In this document: positions 35,872 through 44,072 of the stretch, piece after piece
Numbering within the stretch: the stretch's first letter is position 1
Layout: the number at the start of each line of letters is the position of its first letter
Source of the DNA: Hymenobacter aranciens
GTDB taxonomy: Bacteria > Bacteroidota > Bacteroidia > Cytophagales > Hymenobacteraceae
Direction of reading: 5' to 3'
DNA length: 64,000 nt
Assembly: GCF_030580865.1 (NCBI RefSeq)
Contig: NZ_JAUQSY010000022.1
Location: 1 to 64,000, forward strand
Notes under the pieces: model-generated
Database searches by the model: none
Told to the model about the DNA's origin: nothing
The model's input: the letters and a program-made list of their open reading frames with translations, nothing else
Made by a program: the position numbers and the translations under genes

Positions 35872-36852
35872 TTAGTCATCGTGTCCCGGCGCGGCCACTA
35901 CGGGCGCATTCGCCGCTTCCTTGGCCTCGCGCTCCAGGCGCAGCTTCTCCGCTTCCGAGGGCGTGGTGCGGGGTAGCTTGTTGAGGTCGGGCGAGCCGCC
36001 ATCTACCCAGCAGGTGTACCAGAATGAGCCGATGAGCCGGGCGGCGTAGCGCATCTGCCGCTCCACCTGCCCGTTGAGGCGCTGGTGATACTCGCGGCTG
36101 AACTCGCGCGAGTAGGCGCGCACCGTGGCGTTGCCGCGCTGCTCGTAGCCATACTTGGCATCTTCGGCAAACTTGGCCGTCGTTTCCTTCTCGAATAAGA
36201 ACACCGAATCCACCGCCGCGTGCGAGCGGATAACGGCGTTCCAGATGGTCACCGTCGGGTTTTCAATGTACGCCGCCTGGCCCGTAAAGAGGTCGTAGTC
36301 GGCACTCAGGAGCTCCGGCAAACGCGACTCCCACAGCGCGTGAATACCCTTTTGGCCCGTCAGTTGCCCGTTGTAGTTGCGCGTGGTGTGCAGCGGCACG
36401 CAGGCGTCGGCGATGTAGTGGCCCATGTCGGCCGAAAGGCGTAGGATGCGGTCGGTGTCCTTGTCGCGGAAGGCGGCGGTGAGCTGGTTTTTCATCGTCG
36501 CCACGTGCCAGGGCACGATGCCGTGGCGCTGCAAGGAATCTTCGCCGTAGCGGGCCACGGCATCGGCATACTTGCGGGGCAGCTTATACTCAGCACTGTC
36601 GCCGTAGCGGTCCACGTCCAGGAAATGGCGCGGGGCCTCGTTCGGCACCAGGTTGCGGCGCGAGTCGGGCCGGGTGGCATTCACCGTCAGGTAGTCGATG
36701 TTGGCCTTGAAAAAGCCCACCATGGCTGGCGGCAGCGTGTACACCGCCAGCCGGTTGAGAAGCCGGTGCCCGAAAAAGCCCCAGGCCTGCGGCTGGCGCG
36801 GCCACAGCAGCAGTGGAAGAAGCAGCAGGAGTGGGAGTAGCCGTTTTTTCAT
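35872..36852 (-). CDS. Secreted zinc-dependent phospholipase C / S1-P1 nuclease superfamily protein
   Basis: 326 residues with signal peptide MKKRLLPLLLLLPLLLW...QA. The mature protein begins WGFFGHRLLNRLAVYTLP, the N-terminal Trp-x-x-x-x-His arrangement that binds zinc in this superfamily. Further metal-ligand motifs are HFLDVDRY, DMGHYIADACVPLH and GIHALWESRLPE. It should be a periplasmic or secreted trinuclear-zinc hydrolase acting on phospholipids or nucleic acids; the sequence does not decide which. The C-terminal 30 residues are charged. TACCTTTTG lies 3 nt before the ATG, predicting a leaderless transcript. Confidence 0.82.
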   Translation of the reverse strand: MKKRLLPLLLLLPLLLWPRQPQAWGFFGHRLLNRLAVYTLPPAMVGFFKANIDYLTVNATRPDSRRNLVPNEAPRHFLDVDRYGDSAEYKLPRKYADAVARYGEDSLQRHGIVPWHVATMKNQLTAAFRDKDTDRILRLSADMGHYIADACVPLHTTRNYNGQLTGQKGIHALWESRLPELLSADYDLFTGQAAYIENPTVTIWNAVIRSHAAVDSVFLFEKETTAKFAEDAKYGYEQRGNATVRAYSREFSREYHQRLNGQVERQMRYAARLIGSFWYTCWVDGGSPDLNKLPRTTPSEAEKLRLEREAKEAANAPVVAAPGHDD

Positions 36853-36855
36853 GGG

Positions 36856-36864
36856 CAAAAGGTA
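36856..36864 (-). promoter_or_regulatory. -7 element of the zinc phospholipase gene
   Basis: On the minus strand TACCTTTTG ends 3 nt before ATG 36852, so the start codon should lie at the transcript 5' end. Confidence 0.45.
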
Positions 36865-36887
36865 CAACACAGAATGAGTACCAATGC

Positions 36888-36926
36888 AAAAGCGCCCCAC
36901 AACCCGGACAGTTGCGAAGCGCTTTT
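36888..36926 (-). terminator. Terminator of the peptide deformylase gene
   Basis: AAAAGCGC / GCGCTTTT arms around a 23-nt GC-rich loop, 15 nt after the def stop on the minus strand; the TTTT of the right arm serves as the U-tract. Confidence 0.6.
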
Positions 36927-36940
36927 ACAGTATTGTTCGG

Positions 36941-37552
36941 TTACCGCCGCCCCGTCTGGCCCGGAAACTTCATCCGGTAGTCGTGCTTCACGTCGCCCTT
37001 GCTGATGCGGGCCAGCTTGCCCTTCAGCAGTTGCTTTTTGAAGGTCGAAAGCTTGTCGGTGAAGAGGATACCTTCGAGGTGGTCATACTCGTGCTGAATG
37101 ACGCGGGCCGTCAGCCCCGAGAAGCCTTCCTCGTGCAGCTGCCGGTTTTCGTCCTCGTAGCGAATCACGATGTCGGGGCAGCGCTGCACCAGCTCGCGCA
37201 CCCCGGGGATGCTCAGGCAGCCTTCCTCGAAGCCCCAGGGCTCGCCGGTTTCGCTCACCATCTGCGGGTTGATGAACACGCGCTTGACGCCCACTTCGGG
37301 CGTTTCGCCCTTGGCCTCCAGCTTCTTTTTCTCGTCCTCGTCCAGCTCCACCATCGGGTTCGAGTCGATGACGAACAGCCGGATGGCCTTGCCAATCTGC
37401 GGGGCGGCCAGGCCTACGCCGTTGGCGTAGTACATGGTTTCGTACATGTCGGCGATGAGCTTCTGCAGCTCCTCGGCCGGGAGGTCGGCGGCCAGCGGCT
37501 TGGCCTTGGTTTTCAGCACCTGGTCGCCGATGGCAACGATGGGAAGTATCAT
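36941..37552 (-). CDS. def: Peptide deformylase
   Basis: 203 residues. Removes the formyl group from the initiator methionine of nascent proteins. All three deformylase motifs are present: GVGLAAPQIG (motif 1), EGCLSIPG with the metal-binding Cys (motif 2) and QHEYDHLEG with two metal-ligand His and the catalytic Glu (motif 3). The internal charged insert MVELDEDEKKKLEAKGETPE is seen in Bacteroidota homologues. It begins ATG ATA CTT at 37552. The ruvX gene lies immediately upstream on the same strand, separated by an AT-rich palindrome; the two may be co-transcribed. Confidence 0.96.
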   Translation of the reverse strand: MILPIVAIGDQVLKTKAKPLAADLPAEELQKLIADMYETMYYANGVGLAAPQIGKAIRLFVIDSNPMVELDEDEKKKLEAKGETPEVGVKRVFINPQMVSETGEPWGFEEGCLSIPGVRELVQRCPDIVIRYEDENRQLHEEGFSGLTARVIQHEYDHLEGILFTDKLSTFKKQLLKGKLARISKGDVKHDYRMKFPGQTGRR

Positions 37553-37558
37553 GAAAGG

Positions 37559-37677
37559 GAATTGAAAATTATGAATTATGAATTAAAAATTAATTCAAAT
37601 TGGTAAAAGCAGCATCGGTAGTCTAAGGCTCCGGAGGCAACCCAATTTTTAATTTTTAATTCATAATTTTTAATTAA
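37559..37677. repeat. AT-rich imperfect inverted repeat between ruvX and def
   Basis: Arms 37559-37602 and 37640-37677 are built from TTATGAATTAAAAATTAA-like sequence and its complement. It is strikingly AT-rich in a genome near 65-70 percent GC, and the right arm overlaps the ruvX stop codon. Confidence 0.8.
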
Positions 37678-38099
37678 AAAACGGGAGCCGCCGGCGAATC
37701 CAGAAACGATTGCAAAATTAGGGTAGCACTCACCCGGTCCACGGTGGCCTTGTCGCGGCGGGCCTTCTGGCCCAGCCCGCCGGCCAGCATGGCGGCGTGC
37801 GCCATGCGCGAGGTAAACCGCTCATCCAGCTCGTGCACGGGCACCTCGGGCAGCTCGCGGCGCAGCGTGCGCAGCAGGCCTACCACGGCGCTGGTAGCAT
37901 CGGTAGGCTCATTCAGCAGCGTGCGCGGCATGCCCACCACGATGGCCCGCAGCGGGTCCTGCAGGTGGTATTTCTTCACGTACGCCAGCAAATCCTTGCT
38001 GTGAATGGTATCGAGCGGGGTAGCAATGATGCCGAGCGGGTCGGTGACGGCGAGGCCCACGCGCTTGTTGCCGTAGTCGATGGCGAGGATGCGGGGCAT
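37674..38099 (-). CDS. ruvX: Putative Holliday junction resolvase / pre-16S rRNA nuclease RuvX (YqgF)
   Basis: 141 residues. RNase H-like fold with the first catalytic Asp in ILAIDYGNKRVGLAVTDPLG, then IVVGMPRTLLNEPTDA, the conserved DERFTSRMAHAAM and the C-terminal Asp in KATVDRVSATLILQSFLD. In bacteria YqgF acts in 16S rRNA 5' maturation and has been proposed as a Holliday junction resolvase. ATG 38099 gives the standard N terminus MPRILAIDYG; the open extension upstream is palindromic intergenic DNA. TATCTTTG at 38124-38131 on this strand is a good -7 element. Confidence 0.94.
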   Translation of the reverse strand: MPRILAIDYGNKRVGLAVTDPLGIIATPLDTIHSKDLLAYVKKYHLQDPLRAIVVGMPRTLLNEPTDATSAVVGLLRTLRRELPEVPVHELDERFTSRMAHAAMLAGGLGQKARRDKATVDRVSATLILQSFLDSPAAPVF

Positions 38100-38123
38100 G
38101 GTGGGGGAGGGGGTAAGTACGGT

Positions 38124-38131
38124 GCAAAGAT
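38124..38131 (-). promoter_or_regulatory. -7 promoter element of ruvX
   Basis: Minus-strand TATCTTTG, 24 nt upstream of the ruvX ATG. Confidence 0.6.
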
Positions 38132-38144
38132 ACGGCGACGGTAG

Positions 38145-38352
38145 AACGACAACTCCCCTCCTTGGAAAGGAGGGGATGTTTTGCCGCCGGCAAAACGGGG
38201 GTGGTTCGCCCGTCCGCGCCGTTAGGGTGATAACAGAACCACCATCGCCAAACCCGGCAAATCCCAATTCCGCTCCTAACGGCGCGACCGGCTCAACCAC
38301 CCCCGTTTTGCCGGCGGCAAAACATCCCCTCCTTTCCAAGGAGGGGAGCTTC
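38145..38352. repeat. Large palindromic repeat, CTCCCCTCCTTGG family (copy 1)
   Basis: Left arm about 38150-38235 reads CTCCCCTCCTTGGAAAGGAG, GGATGTTTTGCC, AACGGGGGTGGTT and CGCGCCGTTAG in order; the right arm 38272-38347 carries the complements. A second element with the same blocks lies at 46721-46963. Together with the flanking promoter of ruvX this fills 38100-38423. Confidence 0.9.
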
Positions 38353-38423
38353 GTCCAATTATCCGGGAAAAATTCAATAATTTTGAAGACCCCGCCCCAC
38401 CCCTACGTATTTTCCCCATCGCC

Positions 38424-40070
38424 ATGCCCCCTCCATCACCTGCTCCTGCGCGTGTTGGCCGGCTACGCCTGGCGGGCTTACTATTCCTGGCCATGGCCAG
38501 CGGCGCCCTCCTTAACAACCAGCTGTTTCGACCCTCATCCGATAACCCCGAGGGCACCGCCCGCGGCTACCTGCGCTTCAAGGAAATCCTGAGCTACGTG
38601 GACCGTGACTACGCCGACACCGTCGATACCGAGGCCCTGGCCGACTACGCCGTGGCCCAGATGCTCGAAAAGCTCGACCCGCACTCGGTCTACATCCCCG
38701 CCCGCGACCGGGCCAACACCGACGCCTTCCTGCAGGGCGACTACGACGGCGTGGGCATCGAATTCAACCTTGCCCGCGATACTATGACCGTGGTGGCGCC
38801 CCTCAGCGGTGGCCCCGCCGAGCTGGCCGGCGTACAGCCCGGCGACCAGATTCTGAGCCTCGGCGGCCGGCGCGTGTCCGGTGCCCGGCTCAGCAATGCC
38901 CAGCTCCAGCAGCTGCTGCGTGGCCCCAAGGGCAGCACCGTGGCCGTGGAGCTTAAGCGGCGCGGCGCCGCCCGGCCCATCAGCCTCACGCTGGCCCGCA
39001 GCCGCATTTCCAACAACTCGGTCGAAGCCGCGTATCTGATTGACCCCGAAACCGGCTACATCAAAGTCAACCGCTTTGCCGCCAGCACCTACGACGACTT
39101 TCACCAGGCCCTGCTGGAGCTGCGCCAGCACGGCCTTTCGCGCCTCATCCTCGACCTGCGCGGCAACCCTGGCGGCTACCTCGACCGCGCCACCAAGCTG
39201 GCCGATGAGTTTATTGCCGGCTCCCGCAAAATCGTCTACACCGAGGGCAAGGGCGACCAGTACGACACCCAGACCTACGCCCGCACCACCGGCGAGTTCG
39301 AAGAAGGCTCCCTCGTCGTGCTCGTCGACGAAGGCAGCGCTTCGGCCGCCGAAGTGCTGGCCGGCGCCCTGCAGGACCACGACCGCGCCCTGCTCGTGGG
39401 CCGCCGCACCTTCGGCAAGGGCCTCGTGCAACAGCCCATTCCGCTCTCCGACGGTGGCGAGCTGCGCCTCACCATTGCCCGCTACTACACCCCCAGCGGC
39501 CGCTCCATCCAGAAGCCCTACGGCGCCAGCTACGCCGAATACAGCCGCGACCTCGCCGAGCGCGAGAAGCGCGGCGAGCTGGCCTCGGCCGACAGCAACC
39601 GCTTCGCCAAAGCCCTGCGCTACCGCACCGACCACGGCCGCCCCGTGTACGGCGGCGGCGGCATCATGCCCGACATCTTCGTGCCCCGCGACTCGCTGGC
39701 CCATTCCAGCTACTTCACCCAATTGCAGGGCAAAGGCCTGCTCCGCGCCTTCGCCCTCACCTTCTACCAGCAGCACAAGGCCGAGCTCGAAGGCCTGCGC
39801 TTCGAGCAGTTCAACAGCACTTTCCGCATCGACGACCAGCAGCTGGCCACCCTTGCTGCCCAGGCCACCCGCGACGGCGTGAAGGCCGAGCCCGGCGCCG
39901 CCCGGCGCTGCGCCCCCCTGCTCCGCAACCACCTCAAGGCCTACATCGCCCGCAGCGCCTACGGCCTCGTGCCCTACTACACCGTGCTCCGCGAAAACGA
40001 CCGCGAGCTCCAGCGCGCCCTCACCGCCGTGAGCGACAGCACGGTGATGCTGGCGCTGTTGAAGAAATAA
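38424..40070 (+). CDS. S41 family C-terminal processing peptidase
   Basis: 548 residues. An N-terminal TM anchor or uncleaved signal (about 12-32) precedes a helical region (ILSYVDRDYADTVDTEALAD, LEKLDPHSVYIPARD), a PDZ domain (about 105-185, VVAPLSGGPAELAGVQPGDQ) and the S41 core. The catalytic Ser is in VDEGSASAAEVLAGAL (about residue 306) and the Lys in RTFGKGLVQ (about 332). A C-terminal region of about 150 residues follows. It is a periplasmic tail-specific protease that trims or degrades envelope proteins. It starts at ATG 38424, just after a large palindrome, and the 21-bp array 2 begins 16 bp after its stop. Confidence 0.94.
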   Translation: MPPPSPAPARVGRLRLAGLLFLAMASGALLNNQLFRPSSDNPEGTARGYLRFKEILSYVDRDYADTVDTEALADYAVAQMLEKLDPHSVYIPARDRANTDAFLQGDYDGVGIEFNLARDTMTVVAPLSGGPAELAGVQPGDQILSLGGRRVSGARLSNAQLQQLLRGPKGSTVAVELKRRGAARPISLTLARSRISNNSVEAAYLIDPETGYIKVNRFAASTYDDFHQALLELRQHGLSRLILDLRGNPGGYLDRATKLADEFIAGSRKIVYTEGKGDQYDTQTYARTTGEFEEGSLVVLVDEGSASAAEVLAGALQDHDRALLVGRRTFGKGLVQQPIPLSDGGELRLTIARYYTPSGRSIQKPYGASYAEYSRDLAEREKRGELASADSNRFAKALRYRTDHGRPVYGGGGIMPDIFVPRDSLAHSSYFTQLQGKGLLRAFALTFYQQHKAELEGLRFEQFNSTFRIDDQQLATLAAQATRDGVKAEPGAARRCAPLLRNHLKAYIARSAYGLVPYYTVLRENDRELQRALTAVSDSTVMLALLKK

Positions 40071-40086
40071 CCCTTAGCCCGGCAGC

Positions 40087-40254
40087 GGTACCGCCTTACT
40101 GCCGGCCGGTACAGGGTTACTGCCGGTCGGTACAGGGTTACTGCCGGCCAGTACCGGCCTACTGCCAGCCGGTACCGCCTTACTGCCGGGCGGTACAGGG
40201 TTACTGCCGGCTGGTACCAGGCTACTGCCGCCCGGTACCGCCTTACTACCGGGC
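40087..40254. repeat. 21-bp periodic tandem array 2 (8 units)
   Basis: Eight units of exactly 21 bp. Each begins (G/A)GTAC, has five variable bases (CGCCT, AGGGT, CGGCC, CAGGC) and then TACTGCCGG with small changes. GGGT, AC, GCCGGC and GTAC occur in the same order in array 1, suggesting a common origin. The array starts 17 bp after the S41 peptidase stop and ends 68 bp before hmgA. Confidence 0.92.
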
Positions 40255-40322
40255 AGTACCACACCGCGCCATTCGCCGTATCTTCACCACCCCGATTCCC
40301 CCCACCCAATCCCTCCTTGCTC

Positions 40323-41528
40323 ATGGCTTTTTACCACCGCCTCGGCCAGATTCCGCGCAAGCGCCACACCCAGTTCCGCCAGCCCGACGGCTCGCTCTAC
40401 TCCGAGCAGCTCGTGGGCACGCTGGGCTTCCACGGTGTGTCGTCGCTGCTCTATCACAAGCACCCGCCCACCCAGATTAAGCACGTCGGCGAGCCCAAGC
40501 CCTACGGCTACAAGCTGCTCAAGGACCGCCCCCTGCAGCCCGAGCACCTGCGCACCCTGGCCCAGAAAACCACCGGCGGCGACTACCTCGCCGCCCGCCA
40601 AACCATGCTCGGCAACGCCGACGTGACCATGAGCATCTGCAACCCCACCGAGAAGCGGATGAATTACTACTACAAAAACGCCACCGCCGACGAAGTCATT
40701 TTCGTGCACGAAGGCCGCGGCGAGCTCTGGAGCCAGATGGGCAAAGTAGCCTTCGAGCCCGGCGACTACGTCGTCATCCCGCGCACCGTCATCCACCAGC
40801 TGCACTTCGAGGAAGGCCCCGTGCGCCTGCTCATCATCGAGTCGTTCAGCCCCGTCGAAACCGTGCGGCGCTACCGCAACCACTTCGGCCAGCTGCTCGA
40901 GCACTCGCCCTACTGCGAGCGCGACATGCGCCCGCCCACCGAGCTCATCGACTCCGAAACCGAGGAGGGTGACTACCTGCTGCAGGTCAAAAAAGACGGC
41001 ATGCTGCACCAGCTCACCTACGCCTGGTCGCCGTTCGACGTGGTGGGCTGGGACGGCTACTTCTACCCCTACGCCTTCAGCATCCACGACTTCGAGCCCA
41101 TCACCGGCCGCCTGCACCAGCCCCCGCCCGTGCACCAGACCTTCGAAGGCCACAACTACGTCATCTGCTCCTTCGTCCCGCGCCTCTTCGACTACCACCC
41201 CCTCAGCATCCCGGCGCCCTACAACCACTCCAACGTCGATTCCGACGAGGTGCTGTACTACGTGGCCGGCAATTTCATGTCGCGCAAGGGTGTCGATTTG
41301 GCCTCCTTCACCTGGCACCCCACCGGCCTGCCCCACGGCCCGCACCCCGGCACCGTGGAGGCCAGCCTGGGCAAAAAGGAAACCCACGAGCTCGCCGTGA
41401 TGGTCGATACCTTCCGCCCGCTCTACATGACCGATGTAGCCCTGCAATACCTCGACCCCCGCTACCCCATGAGCTGGAACCCCGGCTTCGTGCCCGACCC
41501 GCCCCGCGCGGCCGATATGATGGATTAA
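40323..41528 (+). CDS. hmgA: Homogentisate 1,2-dioxygenase
   Basis: 401 residues. Opens the aromatic ring of homogentisate to maleylacetoacetate in tyrosine and phenylalanine breakdown. The cupin fold is visible: NADVTMSICNPTEKRMNYYY, DEVIFVHEGRGELWSQMG, FEPGDYVVIPRTVIHQLHF. Fe(II)-ligand residues lie in the C-terminal half (SNVDSDEVLYYV with Glu, HPTGLPHGPHPG with His). The C terminus has LGKKETHELAVMVDTFRPL, typical of the bacterial enzyme. ATG 40323 is used; GTG/TTG-type starts upstream add only two codons. No other gene of this pathway is in the window, so it seems to be transcribed alone. Confidence 0.93.
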   Translation: MAFYHRLGQIPRKRHTQFRQPDGSLYSEQLVGTLGFHGVSSLLYHKHPPTQIKHVGEPKPYGYKLLKDRPLQPEHLRTLAQKTTGGDYLAARQTMLGNADVTMSICNPTEKRMNYYYKNATADEVIFVHEGRGELWSQMGKVAFEPGDYVVIPRTVIHQLHFEEGPVRLLIIESFSPVETVRRYRNHFGQLLEHSPYCERDMRPPTELIDSETEEGDYLLQVKKDGMLHQLTYAWSPFDVVGWDGYFYPYAFSIHDFEPITGRLHQPPPVHQTFEGHNYVICSFVPRLFDYHPLSIPAPYNHSNVDSDEVLYYVAGNFMSRKGVDLASFTWHPTGLPHGPHPGTVEASLGKKETHELAVMVDTFRPLYMTDVALQYLDPRYPMSWNPGFVPDPPRAADMMD

Positions 41529-41606
41529 TGAGGTAGTAGAATAGTGAGATGGGGAGACTGATAATCCACCACCCCCCCATCTCACTATTCCACTACTCCG
41601 TCACTT
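41525..41606. repeat. Inverted repeat between convergent genes
   Basis: Left arm 41525-41554 and right arm 41576-41606 pair over about 30 bp (AGAATAGTGAGATGGGG and complement). It overlaps the hmgA stop codon and reaches the stop of the convergent gene at 41605, so it may act as a two-way 3' stabilising hairpin. Confidence 0.85.
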
Positions 41607-42333
41607 ACTTCGCCACCTTCTGGTTGTAATACTCCACCATGCGCAGCACCTGCGTCAGGTCGGTGTAGCTCAGGTTTTCTTTGGCGGCGAAGGCAGACAT
41701 TTGGGGTGCAAAGCCACCGAAGAGCTTCAATACGTCGCGCTGCTTAAGCTGTACTTCACGTAGTGGCTCGTTGGGCAGGTTGCCAGAGCCGGCCATCACC
41801 CGCTGGCCGATAACAGTACGCTCAGGCACTTTCACGGTTTTCAACACCGGGTCGAGCACGGCTTCTTCGTGCACGTAATGGTGCTGCACGGCCAGCACTA
41901 TGGGGCTGCTCTTCGTCAGGGTCAGTAATTCTACGAAGTCAGGCTTAACGCCCCCGTCGCGAATCTTGTAGGTCTGGAAGTGCCGGGCATCATTGCCCCG
42001 GCCCAACTCAAAACCCTGCAGGCTGCCCGGGGGCCACACATGCGAGCCCGTCGAATCGGTGGCCTCCAGTAGTTGCAGCGCCACGTTATAGCTTAGGCCA
42101 GCCACGCGGTAGCGCTTGCCATCAGCCGTGATGAGCGTGCCTGGCACCGGAATGCGCTCGATATGCGCTTCGGGAGCCTTCACTAGCTGCGGATTGAGAC
42201 GCTTAAGAGCGTCAGGTGAGTTGGCCCGCTGGTAAATATCCATGCTGATTTCCATAATGCCGCGCCCGGTCTGGCCCTGGCCCAGGGCCGAGCCAGCGGA
42301 GCCCAGCAACAGCAGGAAAAAGATTTTCTTCAT
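41605..42333 (-). CDS. Secreted hypothetical protein
   Basis: 242 residues with a clear signal peptide (MKKIFFLLLLGSAGSALG). The mature part is soluble, with RVAGLSYNVALQLLEATDS, DFVELLTLTKSSPIVLAVQH and a C-terminal TDLTQVLRMVEYYNQK. I do not recognise a family. It is flanked by hmgA (convergent) and the HMG-CoA reductase gene (upstream on the same strand, 79 bp away), so it could be the distal gene of a two-gene unit. Start ATG 42333 gives the signal peptide directly. Confidence 0.75.
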   Translation of the reverse strand: MKKIFFLLLLGSAGSALGQGQTGRGIMEISMDIYQRANSPDALKRLNPQLVKAPEAHIERIPVPGTLITADGKRYRVAGLSYNVALQLLEATDSTGSHVWPPGSLQGFELGRGNDARHFQTYKIRDGGVKPDFVELLTLTKSSPIVLAVQHHYVHEEAVLDPVLKTVKVPERTVIGQRVMAGSGNLPNEPLREVQLKQRDVLKLFGGFAPQMSAFAAKENLSYTDLTQVLRMVEYYNQKVAK

Positions 42334-42412
42334 AAAACTAAGCAGAGGTTAGGGGTGAGTTGATTAGTTAAACAGGAGTAATGAGGTAGCGCGAAGCTAA
42401 ACGGTCCACTCT

Positions 42413-43975
42413 CTACCGGTTGCGGCCGTACTGCTCGTGGCTGCTCACCCAGTCGGAGCTCGAAATGGCCGCCCCCAGGCTCAGCTCGCCTGCCAAAACC
42501 ACGCCAGCCACAATCTCGGCGAATTTATTGACCGTGCCGCGGCCCACGCAGCCCAGCATTTGCAGGCACTCGTTCTGGGTGGCCAGGCCGGTGCCGCCGC
42601 CGTGCGTGGCCACGATGAGCGAGGGAATGGTGATGCTGATGTAGAGGTCGCCGTCCTTATTCACCTCCGAATACAGTACCCCGGCGCTCGACTCGCTCAC
42701 GTTGGCCACGTCCTGCCCCGTGGCAATGAACATGGCCGTGATGCCGTTGGCCGAGTGCGCGCCGTTGTTGTTGGCCCCACTCAGGAAGGCGCCTACGTTG
42801 CTCACCTGCCCGTGGTAGGCCAGCTGCTCGGGCGTCACGCGCATGCGCTGCATCAGAACGTCGCGCTTCACCACGGCCTCGGCCACCACGCGCTTGCCCC
42901 GGGTGCGCATCACGTTAATCTGGCTGGCTTTCTTGTCGGTGGCGAAGTTCGATTCGAGGTAGAAATGCTCGATTTTCGTCTCCTTGTAGTTCTCCAGAAT
43001 CCAGGAGCAGGCGGCGAAGGTGGCGCGGCCCACCATGTTCTGGCCCGCCGCGTCGCCGGTGCTGTAGTTGAAGCGCAGGAAGGCAAACTTGTTGCTCAGG
43101 TAGGTGTCGATGTACTGCAGCTTGGCAATGCGCGAGGTGCTTTCGGCCTCCGGCCGGATGCGGTCGATGTTGGCCTCCACCCAGCGGCCAAAGTCGCGGG
43201 CGCCCCGCGCATCGCTGAACACGAACACCGGCGCCCGCTGCATGGCATCGCCGATGACGGTCGTTTTGACCCCGCCGCAGAGGTTGAGCACCTGCATGCC
43301 GCGGTTGTAGCTCGCCACCAGCGTGCCTTCGGTGGTGGCCATCGGGATGAGGAAGTCGCCCTGCGCGTGCTCGCCATGCACGGTGAGCGGCCCCGCCAGC
43401 CCCACCGGAATCTGGGCTACGCCCATGAAATGCTCGCAGTTGCCCTGCAGCTGGTGCGCGTCGAAGGAATAGTGTTTGAGGTGCTTAAACTCCTTTTCCG
43501 AAAATTGCTCGGCGAAGCGCTGCCGGGCCGCAATGGCGGCTTCGGAGTAGTCGTCCTCTTCGGAGCGCGGAATGCGCGGCTTCTGGTTGCCGGCGCCCAC
43601 GATGGCATCTTCCACCTCCACGTGCAGCTCGCCGAAGGCATCGGTGGTAAACCAGAACTGCACCTGGTGAATGCCTTCGGCCAGCGGCGGCATGGCCAGC
43701 AGCACCGTGAGGGCGCGGCCCACGGGTAGCTCCACGGCCTGCCCGGCGGCGTCGATGGCCGTGGCCGGGCGGCGCTCGCCCCCGCCCATGTCCACCTCAA
43801 TCTGCTCGGCCGGAATCACCACGTCGCCAATCTGCACCTGCCGAAAGCCGGTGACCTTCACCGTGTCGAGCCGGTTTTTGAGGCTGAAGGCCACGCCCTC
43901 ACCCTGGGGCTGATTGTGCAGGCTGCCACGGGTGTAGAGCAGCTTAAGAAGCATCGGAGACGGCGTGAAAACCAT
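42413..43975 (-). CDS. Hydroxymethylglutaryl-CoA reductase, class I type
   Basis: 520 residues. Reduces HMG-CoA to mevalonate with NADPH, the committing step of the mevalonate isoprenoid route. The catalytic set is complete: Glu in TTEGTLVASYNRG (about 216), Lys in ATDKKASQINVM (about 344), Asp in ATGQDVANVSESS (about 422) and His in SSHEQYGRN near the C terminus. Cofactor motifs are GDAAGQNMV and THGGGTGLATQ. The block RGKRVVAEAVV after DKK and the C-terminal His tail are class I features. About 125 extra N-terminal residues (LDTVKVTGFRQVQIGDVVIP...) form a probable beta-sandwich that I cannot assign. The start could also be ATG 43954. Confidence 0.92.
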   Translation of the reverse strand: MVFTPSPMLLKLLYTRGSLHNQPQGEGVAFSLKNRLDTVKVTGFRQVQIGDVVIPAEQIEVDMGGGERRPATAIDAAGQAVELPVGRALTVLLAMPPLAEGIHQVQFWFTTDAFGELHVEVEDAIVGAGNQKPRIPRSEEDDYSEAAIAARQRFAEQFSEKEFKHLKHYSFDAHQLQGNCEHFMGVAQIPVGLAGPLTVHGEHAQGDFLIPMATTEGTLVASYNRGMQVLNLCGGVKTTVIGDAMQRAPVFVFSDARGARDFGRWVEANIDRIRPEAESTSRIAKLQYIDTYLSNKFAFLRFNYSTGDAAGQNMVGRATFAACSWILENYKETKIEHFYLESNFATDKKASQINVMRTRGKRVVAEAVVKRDVLMQRMRVTPEQLAYHGQVSNVGAFLSGANNNGAHSANGITAMFIATGQDVANVSESSAGVLYSEVNKDGDLYISITIPSLIVATHGGGTGLATQNECLQMLGCVGRGTVNKFAEIVAGVVLAGELSLGAAISSSDWVSSHEQYGRNR

Positions 43976-44072
43976 GGTGGGAACGGGAAGTAAGGTGAAT
44001 AGAAAAGCCGCACCCGGGCAGGCGCGGCGTGAAGATGGGGGATTTTGGGGAAATGCCAGAGAATAGCTGCGC

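Noticed and set aside
38535-39932. 465-residue minus-strand ORF
   Set aside because: Antisense to the S41 peptidase with Gly/Val/Ala/Gln-rich low complexity.
40074-40262. Short minus-strand ORF with seven-residue repeats
   Set aside because: By-product of the 21-bp array 2; several frames are equally open and no start signal is seen.
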